Source: SB11 sp035906255 (lineage in GTDB: Bacteria > Bacteroidota > Bacteroidia > UBA8524). From it: a stretch of DNA of 64,000 bases. Below the pieces are notes generated by a model, which searched no databases, had not been told where the DNA came from, and worked only from the letters and a program-made list of their open reading frames with translations. This document shows positions 36,001 through 44,845 of this stretch, in pieces. The DNA is taken from NCBI GenBank assembly GCA_035906255.1, contig JAMIFM010000029.1:248001-312000 (forward strand). Direction: 5' to 3'. Each line of letters begins with the position of its first letter. Position 1 is the first letter of the stretch. The position numbers were made by a program, and so were the translations under genes.

Positions 36001-36084
36001 AACTGTGCGTCAATAGCTAACAAATATGGCGAAAAACAAGTAGTGGACGAATTGCAGAAATACATTCAGCAATTCCCTCAATAA
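33040..36084 (+). CDS. DUF2723 protein O-mannosyltransferase-like membrane protein (paralogue 1)
   Basis: A 1014-residue membrane protein. The N-terminal DUF2723 domain has TMEPTSSFWDCGEFISASYGLQVVHPPGAPLF; its acidic Asp/Glu pair is the likely catalytic site of this GT-C fold. About 10-12 membrane helices follow to residue ~590. A soluble periplasmic part has NWDDHDRSNR and TNGDNDTYPLWYAQN, and the C-terminus is TPR-like (residues ~880-1014). The human homologue TMEM260 is a protein O-mannosyltransferase, so protein glycosylation is the likely job. A terminator follows, then a paralogue in tandem. Confidence 0.85.
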   Translation: MNNYKKINNIFGWLSFVAAFAVYALTMEPTSSFWDCGEFISASYGLQVVHPPGAPLFLIIGRFFSLFAGDNLQMVAPLVNMVSVLSSAFCVMFTFWITTYFGRKLVQKTVAEPGMGHTIAIMGAGLVAALTLTFSDTFWFSAVEAEVYAASSFFTAITFWAILKWEENADDPTSDKWLVFIGYLIGLAIGVHLLNLLVIPAIVYVYYFRRYNGTITRKGLILAGLLGGVILVFVQLGVIPGIPSLASKFDLFFVNSLNMGFGVGALFFMALLVAATVYGIIYTRRRGKVFFNTMLLCFSFIIIGYSSYTMVLIRSRANPPIDMNNPDDPFNLVYYLNREQYGDRPLLRGPYFTVERKDYTFEEKSKRYRRMGDEYAVIGQNYKFVYKDKDQIFFPRIYDHNDPSHAQGYRMWSGMSEKQKPKYKNNIKFFIDYQMNWMYFRYFMWNFSGRQNDEQGMIGLVNGNWISGIPFVDEARLGPQSNIPEDYTKNRGRNKYYMLPFILGIIGLIFHIKNARGDSFILGILFLITGAVLIIYLNPPPFEPRERDYVFVGSFQVFCTWVGLAVLAIVTWLSKRVSPMAAAGAATIVCLLAAPVLMASQNWDDHDRSNRYMTIDFAKDYLNSCPKNAILFTNGDNDTYPLWYAQNVEKYRTDVRVINYSLLGDGEYANGLRNAAYESAPIKLSFSVDQCLIDKYQHLPYIPGNPKFNPNEFYELKDIMAFGASTNEANMYYNTNNNPPEYIPYIPAKKFKISVDMDKYIANGWVAANDTISRVNELTFDLPGNALYKNGLLLLDIIANNADERPICFTTTTGNDVYMGLTDYFEMRGLVYRLVPFKTPSSSQNTHGRVNTDTLNKLLVDTYVWGGMEKYPMYVDDKAKLVPYNVRNHFGRLAEALVAEGKNEKAVAAIDHCLKAIPNDNYPYTDNMVYLVDLYYAAGAKEKGRSLMNALIKSAKERFEYFGAFKGTKAKDIGVSEEKRYALGALQNCASIANKYGEKQVVDELQKYIQQFPQ

Positions 36085-36100
36085 AAAACAGAATGATTAT

Positions 36101-36142
36101 AAAAAAGGGTCGGTCTCAGTTTTTGAGACCGACCCTTTTTTA
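36101..36142 (+). terminator. Intrinsic terminator after DUF2723 paralogue 1
   Basis: Long stem AAGGGTCGGTCTCA / TGAGACCGACCCTT with a small loop and a T-run, 17 bp after the stop codon. Confidence 0.9.
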
Positions 36143-36231
36143 TTCCGAGCGTAGCGAGGAATCTTAGGGCAGTGGTGTTAACGAGATTGTACAGGATGCT
36201 TTCTGCGTCAGCATGACAGGTTCATATTGCC
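36142..36231. repeat. REP-like repeat
   Basis: Starts ATTCCGAGCGTAGCGAGG and ends in TGCGTCAGCATGACAGG. The left arm belongs to the same family as 56343, 56546 and 62965 (GAGCrwAGCGA core). It lies between the terminator and the next promoter. Confidence 0.6.
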
Positions 36232-36278
36232 TCGACTTTTGAGGCAGCCGCTCTTTGCTTTATAAGGGCGGTATTTAC

Positions 36279-36286
36279 TACTTTTG
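36279..36286 (+). promoter_or_regulatory. Minus-7 box TACTTTTG 4 nt before a GTG start
   Basis: TACTTTTG matches TAnnTTTG, with TTTG at 36254-36257 (21-bp spacing) as minus-33. Only 4 nt separate it from GTG 36291, so the mRNA would start at or next to the start codon. Confidence 0.7.
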
Positions 36287-36290
36287 ATGC

Positions 36291-39275
36291 GTGGTAAAAT
36301 TTTCACGCACCAACAATATCATTGGCTGGCTGGTATTTTTAGCTGCCCTGCTGGTATATGCCCTTACCCTTGAGCCGTATGTGAGCTACTGGGATTGTGG
36401 TGAGTTTATTGCCGCATCGTACAAACTACAAGTGGTACACCCGCCCGGCGCACCGCTTTTTCAAATGCTGGGGCGGTTGTTTAGCTTGTTGGCTTTTGGC
36501 GATGAAACCCGCGTGGCCTTTTGGGTAAATATGCTTAGTGCCGTATCAAGTGCGTTTTGCGTAATGTTTACCTACTTTATTACCATACGCATTGCACAAA
36601 AACTGATTAACCCTGAACAGTTGCCCGTTACAAAAAACAAAGCCATTGTGCTTTGGGGTTCAGGAATTATTGCAGCACTCACCCTTACGTTTAGTGATAC
36701 CTTTTGGTTTTCAGCCGTTGAGGCCGAAGTATATGCCCTTTCCTCTTTTTTCACCATGCTGGTGTTTTGGGCTGCCCTTAAATACGACGAAGCGCAAGAC
36801 AATAAAACCCGCTGGCTGCTGTTTATTGCCTTTGCGATAGGGCTTTCAATCGGTGTTCACTTGCTTAATCTGCTTGTGGTGCCTGCCGTTGTGCTGGTAA
36901 TTGTGATGAGCGGTAAACCGTTCCAATGGCTGCGTTTAATATGGGGTAGCGCATTAGGAGTGATAATGCTTCTGCTGATACAATTCGTTATCATTCCCAA
37001 ACTACCGCAATGGGCTGCTGATACTGACCGCTGGATGGTAAACGGTTTCGGCCTTTCTTATGGATGGGGTATTGTATCGTTTTTTGCAGGAATATCCATA
37101 TTCATTATAATTTTGTTGCTTATCAGCCATAAAAGGCAATGGGTTGCATTGCAAATTGGCCTTTTGTGCGCAGTGTTTATGCTGGTTGGGTATTCGTCGT
37201 ACCTTATGGTACCTATTCGCGCAGCGGCAAAACCACCCGTAAACATAAACGCCCCTGCCGACGCTTATTCGTTTCTCTCCTACCTAAACCGCGACCAATA
37301 CGGCAGTCGTTCGTTATTACACGGGCCGTATTTTAACGCCCCTATAAAAGACTTTACATTAGGTAAAGAGGCATGGAGACCTTCGGGAGGCAAATATGTG
37401 GTCACAGGCCGTGAAAATGAGTATGAGTTTGACCCCGCTTACACCACCCTTTTCCCCCGCATGGGAAACACCTTTGACGGTTCAAGTCAAACGGGGTATA
37501 TCGGCTGGACAGGAGTTGACCCTTCTAAGCCCCCCTCATTCGCCAAAAACCTCGAATTCTTTTTTAAATACCAAGTGCTGCACATGTATGTGCGCTACCA
37601 TTTATGGAATTTTGCAGGCCGCCAAAACAACCGTCAGGGGCATGGTAATTCTATTCACGGTAACGGGGTAAGCGGTATCCGTATTCTTGACGAAACTATC
37701 TCTGCCTCCGAGGATAATTTGCCATCCATTCTTGCCAAAAACAAAGGGCGTAACTTTTATTATTTACTACCATTACTACTGGGTTTTGCAGGATTTTTGT
37801 TCCACGCTTCGCCCAAAAACTACGGGTTTTGGCCACTGTTCTTATTATTCCTGTTCACAGGGTTCTTCCTTTGCCTGTATCTTAATATCCCGCCCTTTGA
37901 ACCCCGCGAAAGAGACTATGTGTTTGTAGGCTCGTTTCAGGTATTTAGCGTTTGGGTTGGGCTGGGCGCACTTTGGCTGGCGCAAACCCTTCAAAAGCGG
38001 ATACCCAAAGGACTTTGGATTGGGTTAATGGCTGCATTTTTAGCAGCACCGTGCTTAATGGCGGCTCAAAACTGGGACGACCACGACCGTAGCGGCCGCA
38101 GTTTTACCCGCGATTTTGCCCGAAACTACCTGCAAAGTTTAGCCCCTAATGCCATTTTGTTTGTGTATGGCGATAACGACACTTATCCGCTGTGGTATTT
38201 ACAAAATGTAGAAGGGATTAGAACAGATGTTCGGGTAGTAAACGCTAATTTATTGAACACCGATTGGGCAGCGTATGAGTTGACAGAAAAGAAATTTGAC
38301 TCGGAACCATTGAAACTTACCGTTTCACCTGACAAGTACTTTTACGACAATTTTGAACTGGTAAAGATACAGGCTACCGGAAACGCAATGAAACTGGAGG
38401 AGGGATTAGCACTTTTAGCCGCCCCTGCTTCTGAAAATAACAGGCACAAGTATTCAAACGGACGCGAAAGAAGCAAGTTACCGGCATCAGGGTTATATAT
38501 GGATTTGCCCCCTGAAAAAACAACGGGAATGATTGCCTCAAACGATACAATGTACAGAGTATCGCGTTTCGAAGTCCCTTTCAGTTCCTCATCAATGTTT
38601 AGGGCTGAATTGTTGTTGCTGGATGTGATTGCCAACAACTTTTTTGAGCGGCCGATTTATTTTGCCTCACAAAGCGAGGCCGAAAACCTGAAACAGCTTA
38701 ACAGGTATTTACGGTTAGAGGGGCTTTCCTATCGCCTTGCCCCCATTAGTTATCCCGATAGTTTAGGATACTTCAACCGTCTTAACACAAATCAAATGGC
38801 GGGTATTTTAAAAGGGTTTCAGTTAGCGGGCTATAATAACCCCAAACTATACATCGACCCTGACGCTCTTTCAGCCGCAAATCACTACAGAAACTTGTTT
38901 TCTCTTACGGTTGAAAAGCTAATGGCCGAAAGCGATACAAGCACGGCAGGCCAATTGGCTGCACAATGTAACCAAGCATTTCCTTGTTCTTTGGTTGATT
39001 ATAAATATCCGTCTCCCGCCATAAACTTTATAAAAGCCATGAGCCGAGGAGGCCACTCCAAAGAGGCGGAACAACTAACCGTTGATTTAATTAGCCAACT
39101 AATGCAAAAAGCAGGGTATTACAACGCCTTAAAAGGAGGGATAGCGGATTATGAAGGGAGAACGGAGACGAAGAAAGCTCTAAAAGCTCTTGGGGATTTA
39201 AAAACCATGCTGTTGCAGCTTAATCAAACAAATAAGGCGGCAGAGATTGAAAAATTCTTAGGGTTTTACAACTAA
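36291..39275 (+). CDS. DUF2723 protein O-mannosyltransferase-like membrane protein (paralogue 2)
   Basis: A 994-residue paralogue of the preceding DUF2723 gene. It shares LEPYVSYWDCGEFIAAS, VVHPPGAPLF, the multi-helix region, FEPRERDYVFVGSFQVF, NWDDHDRSGR and YGDNDTYPLWYLQNV. The C-terminal soluble part diverges more than the membrane part, which could mean different protein targets. The start is GTG 36291 (MVKFSRTNNIIGWL), placed by the promoter box and by alignment with paralogue 1, whose protein starts MNNYKKINNIFGWL. No ATG gives an equally complete N-terminus. Confidence 0.85.
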   Translation: MVKFSRTNNIIGWLVFLAALLVYALTLEPYVSYWDCGEFIAASYKLQVVHPPGAPLFQMLGRLFSLLAFGDETRVAFWVNMLSAVSSAFCVMFTYFITIRIAQKLINPEQLPVTKNKAIVLWGSGIIAALTLTFSDTFWFSAVEAEVYALSSFFTMLVFWAALKYDEAQDNKTRWLLFIAFAIGLSIGVHLLNLLVVPAVVLVIVMSGKPFQWLRLIWGSALGVIMLLLIQFVIIPKLPQWAADTDRWMVNGFGLSYGWGIVSFFAGISIFIIILLLISHKRQWVALQIGLLCAVFMLVGYSSYLMVPIRAAAKPPVNINAPADAYSFLSYLNRDQYGSRSLLHGPYFNAPIKDFTLGKEAWRPSGGKYVVTGRENEYEFDPAYTTLFPRMGNTFDGSSQTGYIGWTGVDPSKPPSFAKNLEFFFKYQVLHMYVRYHLWNFAGRQNNRQGHGNSIHGNGVSGIRILDETISASEDNLPSILAKNKGRNFYYLLPLLLGFAGFLFHASPKNYGFWPLFLLFLFTGFFLCLYLNIPPFEPRERDYVFVGSFQVFSVWVGLGALWLAQTLQKRIPKGLWIGLMAAFLAAPCLMAAQNWDDHDRSGRSFTRDFARNYLQSLAPNAILFVYGDNDTYPLWYLQNVEGIRTDVRVVNANLLNTDWAAYELTEKKFDSEPLKLTVSPDKYFYDNFELVKIQATGNAMKLEEGLALLAAPASENNRHKYSNGRERSKLPASGLYMDLPPEKTTGMIASNDTMYRVSRFEVPFSSSSMFRAELLLLDVIANNFFERPIYFASQSEAENLKQLNRYLRLEGLSYRLAPISYPDSLGYFNRLNTNQMAGILKGFQLAGYNNPKLYIDPDALSAANHYRNLFSLTVEKLMAESDTSTAGQLAAQCNQAFPCSLVDYKYPSPAINFIKAMSRGGHSKEAEQLTVDLISQLMQKAGYYNALKGGIADYEGRTETKKALKALGDLKTMLLQLNQTNKAAEIEKFLGFYN

Positions 39276-39420
39276 CCCTGTTTCATTGCGTTTACTTTTT
39301 AACATCAAGCAGTATATTGTTTACCTATGCCTGCCCTGAGCTTGTCCGGAGCCTGCCGAAGGGCAATACTTTAAATTAAAACCTGAAAATAGCCGTAAAA
39401 ACTATAAAATTGAAGTTGAT

Positions 39421-40749
39421 ATGGATTTAAACCAACAAATAGAGAGCCTTAGGCAAGCCCTTGAGTTTTCTCCCGAAAACCTGCCGTTGCGGAAACTGCT
39501 ATGCGGCACGTTGTATAATGCCCGCAGGCTTGATGAGGCAGAAGAAGAATATACCGAAGCGTTAGGATATGCCCGTAACGATAATGAGCTGAAAACAGGC
39601 CTTGCCAAAACATTTGTAGCACTTAAAAAATTTGAGGCAGCACAAATGGTATTGGAAGAATTAATAGATGAAGGGGAGGGGGGCGCAGAACTGTTTTTAT
39701 TGTATTCAAAAGTGAACCTTGAAACGGATGAAGTACGCCAAGCGTACGAATACTATCAAAAGGCGATAGAAGCCGATAATTCCGTTGCAGATAAAGAATA
39801 CGAGCAAATGCTGCACAAAGCAATGAAAGAAAGCGGAGAGGCGGTGCAAACGGGCAATATTGATAACGGTTTGTCGTCATCGATACTTGAAAAGCCGAAA
39901 ATAAAATTTGCCGACGTTGGCGGTCTTGAAGACGTAAAAGAAGAAATAGCCCTTAAAGTAATATATCCGCTTAAAAACCCTGAAATTTACAAAGCGTTTG
40001 GTAAAAAAACAGGAGGAGGTATATTGGTATATGGCCCTCCCGGTTGCGGAAAAACCCTCTTAGCAAGAGCCACAGCAGGAGAGATTGAATCAAACTTTAT
40101 CTCCGTAGGGATTAATGAAATACTGGATATGTGGGTAGGCGGCAGTGAGCAAAACCTGCACAAAATATTCAGCCTTGCGCGCCAAAGTGCTCCGTGTGTG
40201 TTGTTTTTTGACGAGATAGATGCGTTGGGTGCCAATCGTGCAGATATGCGTCACTCGGCCTCTCGCTCCTTGATAAATCAGTTTTTAGAGGAACTTGACG
40301 GCGTAAAACACTCCAACGAAGGTATTTTAGTGTTGGGTGCCACCAACACCCCTTGGTACGTTGACCCCGGTTTTCGTCGCCCCGGCCGCTTCGACCGTGT
40401 AATATTTGTGCCGCCTCCCGATAAAAAAGCGCGGGTAGAGATTTTGGATGTAATGTTGCGAGATAAACCTACCGAAAAGGTAGATGTTGAGGCACTGGCC
40501 AAACAATCAGAGGGTTACTCAGGAGCGGATTTAAAAGCGGTAGTAGATATTGCTGTTGAAGCAAAACTGCCTGAATCGTTGAAACAAAACCGTGTTGTGC
40601 CCGTTACACAATCCGATTTGAAAAAAGCTGTTGAACGTCATAAGCCTACCACAAAAGAATGGTTTAATACCGCGCGTAACTATGCCCTTTATTCAAACGA
40701 AAGCGGCCAATACGATGATATTTTGCAGTATTTGGGCATAAAGAAATAA
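39421..40749 (+). CDS. TPR-containing AAA+ ATPase (CDC48/26S-like module)
   Basis: A 442-residue soluble protein. Residues 1-~135 are TPR-like helices (LCGTLYNARRLDEAEEEYTEALGYA). One AAA module follows from FADVGGLEDVKEEI: Walker A GPPGCGKT (about 205-212), Walker B LFFDEID (about 260-266), and the second region of homology GATNTPWYVDPGFRRPGRFDR with two arginine fingers. The C-terminal lid (SGADLKAVVDIA) is intact. The AAA is of the classic remodelling-ATPase type. There is no protease or membrane domain, so it likely acts on partner proteins held by the TPRs. The partner is unknown. Confidence 0.85.
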   Translation: MDLNQQIESLRQALEFSPENLPLRKLLCGTLYNARRLDEAEEEYTEALGYARNDNELKTGLAKTFVALKKFEAAQMVLEELIDEGEGGAELFLLYSKVNLETDEVRQAYEYYQKAIEADNSVADKEYEQMLHKAMKESGEAVQTGNIDNGLSSSILEKPKIKFADVGGLEDVKEEIALKVIYPLKNPEIYKAFGKKTGGGILVYGPPGCGKTLLARATAGEIESNFISVGINEILDMWVGGSEQNLHKIFSLARQSAPCVLFFDEIDALGANRADMRHSASRSLINQFLEELDGVKHSNEGILVLGATNTPWYVDPGFRRPGRFDRVIFVPPPDKKARVEILDVMLRDKPTEKVDVEALAKQSEGYSGADLKAVVDIAVEAKLPESLKQNRVVPVTQSDLKKAVERHKPTTKEWFNTARNYALYSNESGQYDDILQYLGIKK

Positions 40750-40788
40750 CCGTGTTATGTTCAGGCTGTTAAAGCAGAGGTAAAACCC

Positions 40789-40796
40789 TACTTTTG
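40789..40796 (+). promoter_or_regulatory. Minus-7 box TACTTTTG, 6 nt before ATG
   Basis: TACTTTTG matches TAnnTTTG and ends 6 nt before ATG 40803. It overlaps the alternative upstream TTG at 40794 and so supports the ATG. Confidence 0.65.
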
Positions 40797-40802
40797 CGAT
40801 AT

Positions 40803-41660
40803 ATGTACCTGATTGCCGACAGCGGATCAACAAAATGCAACTGGCTGCTTACCAACGACAATGGCGAGCAGTTGGGCAGATACGACACGATAGGTTTTAA
40901 CCCGTTGTTTCAAAGCAGCGAGGACATTGCCCTTGAAATCAAACAAAACGAAGCACTTTTTGCAATAGCCTCGCAGGTACAAAAGGTATTTTATTACGGA
41001 GCAGGGGTTAGCAGCGATGAAAAGGCTCGAATAGTTAGGCGGGCACTATCACACGTTTTTGCTAACGCCGCTATTGCCACCGGCCATGATTTAACTGCCG
41101 CTGCTTATGCTTCTTACAATGGCACCCCCTGCATTTGTTGTATATTGGGTACAGGCTCTAACTCCTGTTTTTTTGACGGAGAGACACTTAGCGAAAAAGT
41201 GCCTTCATTGGGCTTTATTTTAGGGGATGAAGGTAGCGGAGCATATTTCGGCAAGCAACTGGTTTCAGCATACCTGTATAATAAGCTGCCCGAAGAGATG
41301 GCTCGCGAACTTGAAAGCGACTATGCGCTTACCAAAGCGGACATTTTTGAAGCAGTTTACCAAAAGCCGAGACCTAATGTTTACTTGGCTCGTCTTGCGC
41401 CGTTTATTCATAAACATAAACAACACCCATTGATTGCAGATATATTGCACAAAGGCTTTGTAGCGTTTATTACCGAACACGTATTGTGTTACGAACACGT
41501 CAAGCAAACTCCTGTAAACTTTGTAGGTTCAATAGCTCATATATTCAGTGCAGAGCTTCACAAAGCCGCTCAAGAATGCGGGATAACCATTGGCGAAATA
41601 ATACAACAACCGATTGATAGGTTGGTGAGGTATCATGTTGAAAGGGTGTTTAATCAATAA
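40803..41660 (+). CDS. BadF/BadG-type ATPase, N-acetylglucosamine kinase-like
   Basis: A 285-residue member of the ASKHA kinase fold. The phosphate-1 loop is ADSGSTKCNWLL, the phosphate-2 loop CILGTGSNSCFF, and FILGDEGSGAYFGKQLV is a strong match to the N-acetylglucosamine kinase/BadF group. Such enzymes phosphorylate GlcNAc or related amino sugars for recycling. Activity on GlcNAc is a family-level inference. The gene converges with infB and they share a bidirectional terminator. Confidence 0.82.
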   Translation: MYLIADSGSTKCNWLLTNDNGEQLGRYDTIGFNPLFQSSEDIALEIKQNEALFAIASQVQKVFYYGAGVSSDEKARIVRRALSHVFANAAIATGHDLTAAAYASYNGTPCICCILGTGSNSCFFDGETLSEKVPSLGFILGDEGSGAYFGKQLVSAYLYNKLPEEMARELESDYALTKADIFEAVYQKPRPNVYLARLAPFIHKHKQHPLIADILHKGFVAFITEHVLCYEHVKQTPVNFVGSIAHIFSAELHKAAQECGITIGEIIQQPIDRLVRYHVERVFNQ

Positions 41661-41710
41661 TAAGATTTAATACATCCTTTCTCAACAACTCGTATAGAAG
41701 AAGTATAACA

Positions 41711-41745
41711 AAAAAGCCCTTTCGGAATTTCCAAAAGGGCTTTTA
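41711..41745. terminator. Bidirectional terminator between the kinase gene and infB
   Basis: Stem AAAAGCCCTTT / AAAGGGCTTTT with A-rich left and T-rich right flanks lies between convergent stop codons, so it can end transcription in both directions. Confidence 0.85.
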
Positions 41746-41764
41746 TATAAAGGTTAATCTTAGA

Positions 41765-44700
41765 TTACAATTTACGTTTCACTTCTACTTCTTCAAAGCC
41801 TTCGATATTATCGCCTACTTCGATATTGTTGAAGTTTTTAATGCTGATACCGCACTCGTAACCCGTGGCTACTTCTTTCACATCGTCTTTATAACGTTTC
41901 AGCGCATCAATTTCTCCGGTATGTATTACCACACCGTCGCGTATGATACGGATGCGGGTGTTACGGGTAATTTTACCGTCGGTTACCATACAACCTGCAA
42001 TGGTACCCACTTTTGATATTTTAAACACTTCGCGAACGTCAACGTTACAAACCACTTTCTCTTCAATCTTAGGCTCTAACAAGCCCTCGATGGCAGCCTT
42101 GATTTCATCAATAGCGGCGTAGATAATTGAGTATTGTTTGATTTCGATATCTTCCTGTTCAGCAAGGCGTTTAGCTTGCGTACTTGGGCGTACTTGGAAA
42201 CCGATAATAATCGCATCTGATGCGGTAGCCAACATAACATCGCTTTCCGAAATCTGTCCAACGCCTTTTAGGATTACGTTCACTTGAACCTCTTGAGTAG
42301 ATAATTTCAGTAATGAATCGGCCAACGCTTCTGCTGAACCGTCCACATCAGCTTTAACGATAATGTTAAGTTCTTTGAAGTTACCGATGGCCAAACGGCG
42401 GCCAATTTCATCAAGGGTAATGTGTTTTTTGGTACGCAAACCTTGTTCGCGGATAAGTTGTGTACGCTTGGTGGCAATTTCCTTAGCCTCAGCTTCAGAA
42501 GCCATTACGTTAAAGCTTTCGCCCGCTTGCGGTGTGGCAGAGAAGCCCAACACCGAAACAGGTGTTGAAGGGCCTGCTTTTTCAATTTTTTGGCCGCGCT
42601 CGTTAAACATCGCTTTTATACGACCATAAATTGCACCGGCTACTACAGGGTCGCCTATTTTAAGTGTTCCTTCCTGCACCATCAGGGTGGCAACAATACC
42701 ACGCCCTTTGTCCATACGGGCTTCTATAATTGCTCCTTTGGCACGTTTATCAGGGTTAGCTTTAAGGTCAAGAATTTCTGCCTCCAACAATACTTTTTCA
42801 AGCAGTTGGTCAATATTCAATCCCTTTTTAGCTGATATTTCTTGTGTTTGGAATTTACCGCCCCATTCTTCCACCAAAATATTCATGGCCGAAAGTTGTT
42901 CGCGGATTTTATCGGCATTGGCACCGTCTTTATCAATCTTGTTAAAGGCAAACACCATGGGTACGTTTGCTGCTTGCGCGTGGCTAATAGCCTCTTTGGT
43001 TTGCGGCATCACGCTATCATCAGCAGCAATTACTATAATGGCTATATCCGTTAACTTGGCACCACGAGCACGCATGGCCGTAAAGGCTTCGTGACCGGGA
43101 GTATCCAAGAAAGTTATCTGGCGGCCGTCTTTCAGGGTTACCTCGTATGCACCAATGTGCTGGGTAATACCTCCGGCCTCACCCGCTACTATATTGGCGT
43201 CGCGCACATAATCCAACAACGATGTTTTACCATGGTCAACGTGACCCATTACTGTTACAATAGGAGCACGGTGCAGTAAATCTTCGGGACGGTCTTGCTC
43301 TTCTTCAATTGCTTCCTGAAGGTCGGCACCCACAAACTGAACATCAAACCCAAACTCGTCAGCAACAATGGTAATGGTTTCAGCATCCAAACGCTGGTTA
43401 ATAGAAACCATCATACCTAACGAGAAGCAAGTAGTAATTACCTGATTTACCGAAATGTTCATCAGTTTCGCCAACTCATTAGCGGTAACAAACTCGGTTA
43501 CTTTCAGGATGTTCTTTTCTGCTTCCAGTTCCATCAACGCATCCTCACGGTTTTGAGCGTGTTGGTCGCGTTTGAAGCGGCGGTTTTTAGAACGTTGCGA
43601 AGAGTTACCGCCGGGGCCTTTACCACCGGGGTTCAGTTTAGCCATGGTTTGTTTCAGTTTATCCTGAATTTCCTTTTGGCTGATTTCTTTTGGCTCGTCT
43701 TTATTAAAACGTCCTCTACGGTCGTTATTGTTGTTTGTGTTTTGATTATTGCCGGGGCCTCCGGTGTTGTTACCGGGCCTGTTATCAGGGCGTTTTTCCT
43801 TATTAAACTGCTTGGCAATATTTGGGTTATCACTGCTGATAACTGTGGTGGGCTTGCGTTTGCGTTTCTTTTTGGTTTTCTCGTTAGGGTCTGATGAAGC
43901 AATCGGTTTCTTCTTAGGTTCTTCAACCGGAAGCTGTATCTTACCTAACACAGTAAGCCCTTGCAGTTTTTCCATACGGGGTTTTATTACCTCGTTTTCA
44001 ACAACGGCAGGAGGCTCATTTATAACCGGAGGTTCCTCAGTTACTTTAGCAACAGGAACTTCTTTTATTTCAGGTTTTACTTCGGGAGTAACTACAACTT
44101 CCTCTTGTTTAATAATGGGTTGTTCAACCGGTTTTTCTTCAACCTTGGGAGTAACAGGGGTAACAGGAGCGATAGGCTCTTCCTTTTTCTCCTCTTTCTT
44201 TTTGCCCTTGCCCGATAAATCGTCAAGGTTTATTTTACCTATTACGTGAGGACCGGCTAATTTTACTTTGGTTTCAGCAATCGGTTCCTGTACGGTTGGT
44301 TTTTCAACAACCTCTACTTTTTCTTCAACCACCGGAGGTTGCTCCACCGGTTTTTCCTGCGGTACTTCAACCGGTTTTTCTACCACCACAGGGGGGGGAG
44401 GGGGGTCAACTACAGGAGGTTTGGGTGCAACAGGGGTAACTTCTTGCGGCTTTTCTTCGGGAATGGTAATTGTGGGGGTGTTTATCATCACCACATCATC
44501 ATCCTCATCAGCGTCAGCAATCTCTTTTTCTTTGGTAGGTTTGTTGGTGCGCACGGGCTCATGCAACTCTTTTTTGCTTTTGTCGAGTTGTATGGCCTCT
44601 TGGCGGGCCTCTTTGTCCGATTTGAATGCCTTAAGCAGCACGGCATACATGTCTTCGCTAAGTTTGGCCGTGGGCTTAGCCTCCACATTAAAGCCGCGTT

Positions 44701-44788
44701 TATTCAACTCTTCGGCAATAGTGGTAACGCCCACCCCTAACTCAGAGGCTACTTTGGCAATACGGTATGATTTAACTTCTTCCGTCAT
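41765..44788 (-). CDS. infB: Translation initiation factor IF-2
   Basis: A 1007-residue IF-2. The first ~60 residues are an IF2_N-type helical module, then a ~350-residue low-complexity Pro/Val/Glu/Lys-rich linker. The GTPase domain has G1 GHVDHGKTS, G3 DTPGHEAF and G4 NKID, followed by the EF-Tu-like beta domains and the IF-2 C-terminal domain. It places initiator tRNA on the 30S subunit and promotes subunit joining. It is the last gene of rimP-nusA-infB, 57 bp behind nusA. Confidence 0.97.
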   Translation of the reverse strand: MTEEVKSYRIAKVASELGVGVTTIAEELNKRGFNVEAKPTAKLSEDMYAVLLKAFKSDKEARQEAIQLDKSKKELHEPVRTNKPTKEKEIADADEDDDVVMINTPTITIPEEKPQEVTPVAPKPPVVDPPPPPVVVEKPVEVPQEKPVEQPPVVEEKVEVVEKPTVQEPIAETKVKLAGPHVIGKINLDDLSGKGKKKEEKKEEPIAPVTPVTPKVEEKPVEQPIIKQEEVVVTPEVKPEIKEVPVAKVTEEPPVINEPPAVVENEVIKPRMEKLQGLTVLGKIQLPVEEPKKKPIASSDPNEKTKKKRKRKPTTVISSDNPNIAKQFNKEKRPDNRPGNNTGGPGNNQNTNNNNDRRGRFNKDEPKEISQKEIQDKLKQTMAKLNPGGKGPGGNSSQRSKNRRFKRDQHAQNREDALMELEAEKNILKVTEFVTANELAKLMNISVNQVITTCFSLGMMVSINQRLDAETITIVADEFGFDVQFVGADLQEAIEEEQDRPEDLLHRAPIVTVMGHVDHGKTSLLDYVRDANIVAGEAGGITQHIGAYEVTLKDGRQITFLDTPGHEAFTAMRARGAKLTDIAIIVIAADDSVMPQTKEAISHAQAANVPMVFAFNKIDKDGANADKIREQLSAMNILVEEWGGKFQTQEISAKKGLNIDQLLEKVLLEAEILDLKANPDKRAKGAIIEARMDKGRGIVATLMVQEGTLKIGDPVVAGAIYGRIKAMFNERGQKIEKAGPSTPVSVLGFSATPQAGESFNVMASEAEAKEIATKRTQLIREQGLRTKKHITLDEIGRRLAIGNFKELNIIVKADVDGSAEALADSLLKLSTQEVQVNVILKGVGQISESDVMLATASDAIIIGFQVRPSTQAKRLAEQEDIEIKQYSIIYAAIDEIKAAIEGLLEPKIEEKVVCNVDVREVFKISKVGTIAGCMVTDGKITRNTRIRIIRDGVVIHTGEIDALKRYKDDVKEVATGYECGISIKNFNNIEVGDNIEGFEEVEVKRKL

Positions 44789-44845
44789 TTAGTTATTTTA
44801 CAAAAATACAAGCAAACCGCAATAAACCTGTCATAAGCGAAAGTT

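Noticed and set aside
44268..44792. 174-codon plus-strand frame rich in Ser/Thr/Gly opposite infB
   Set aside because: It mirrors the Pro/Val/Glu-rich linker of IF-2 in antisense, which leaves open frames by composition.
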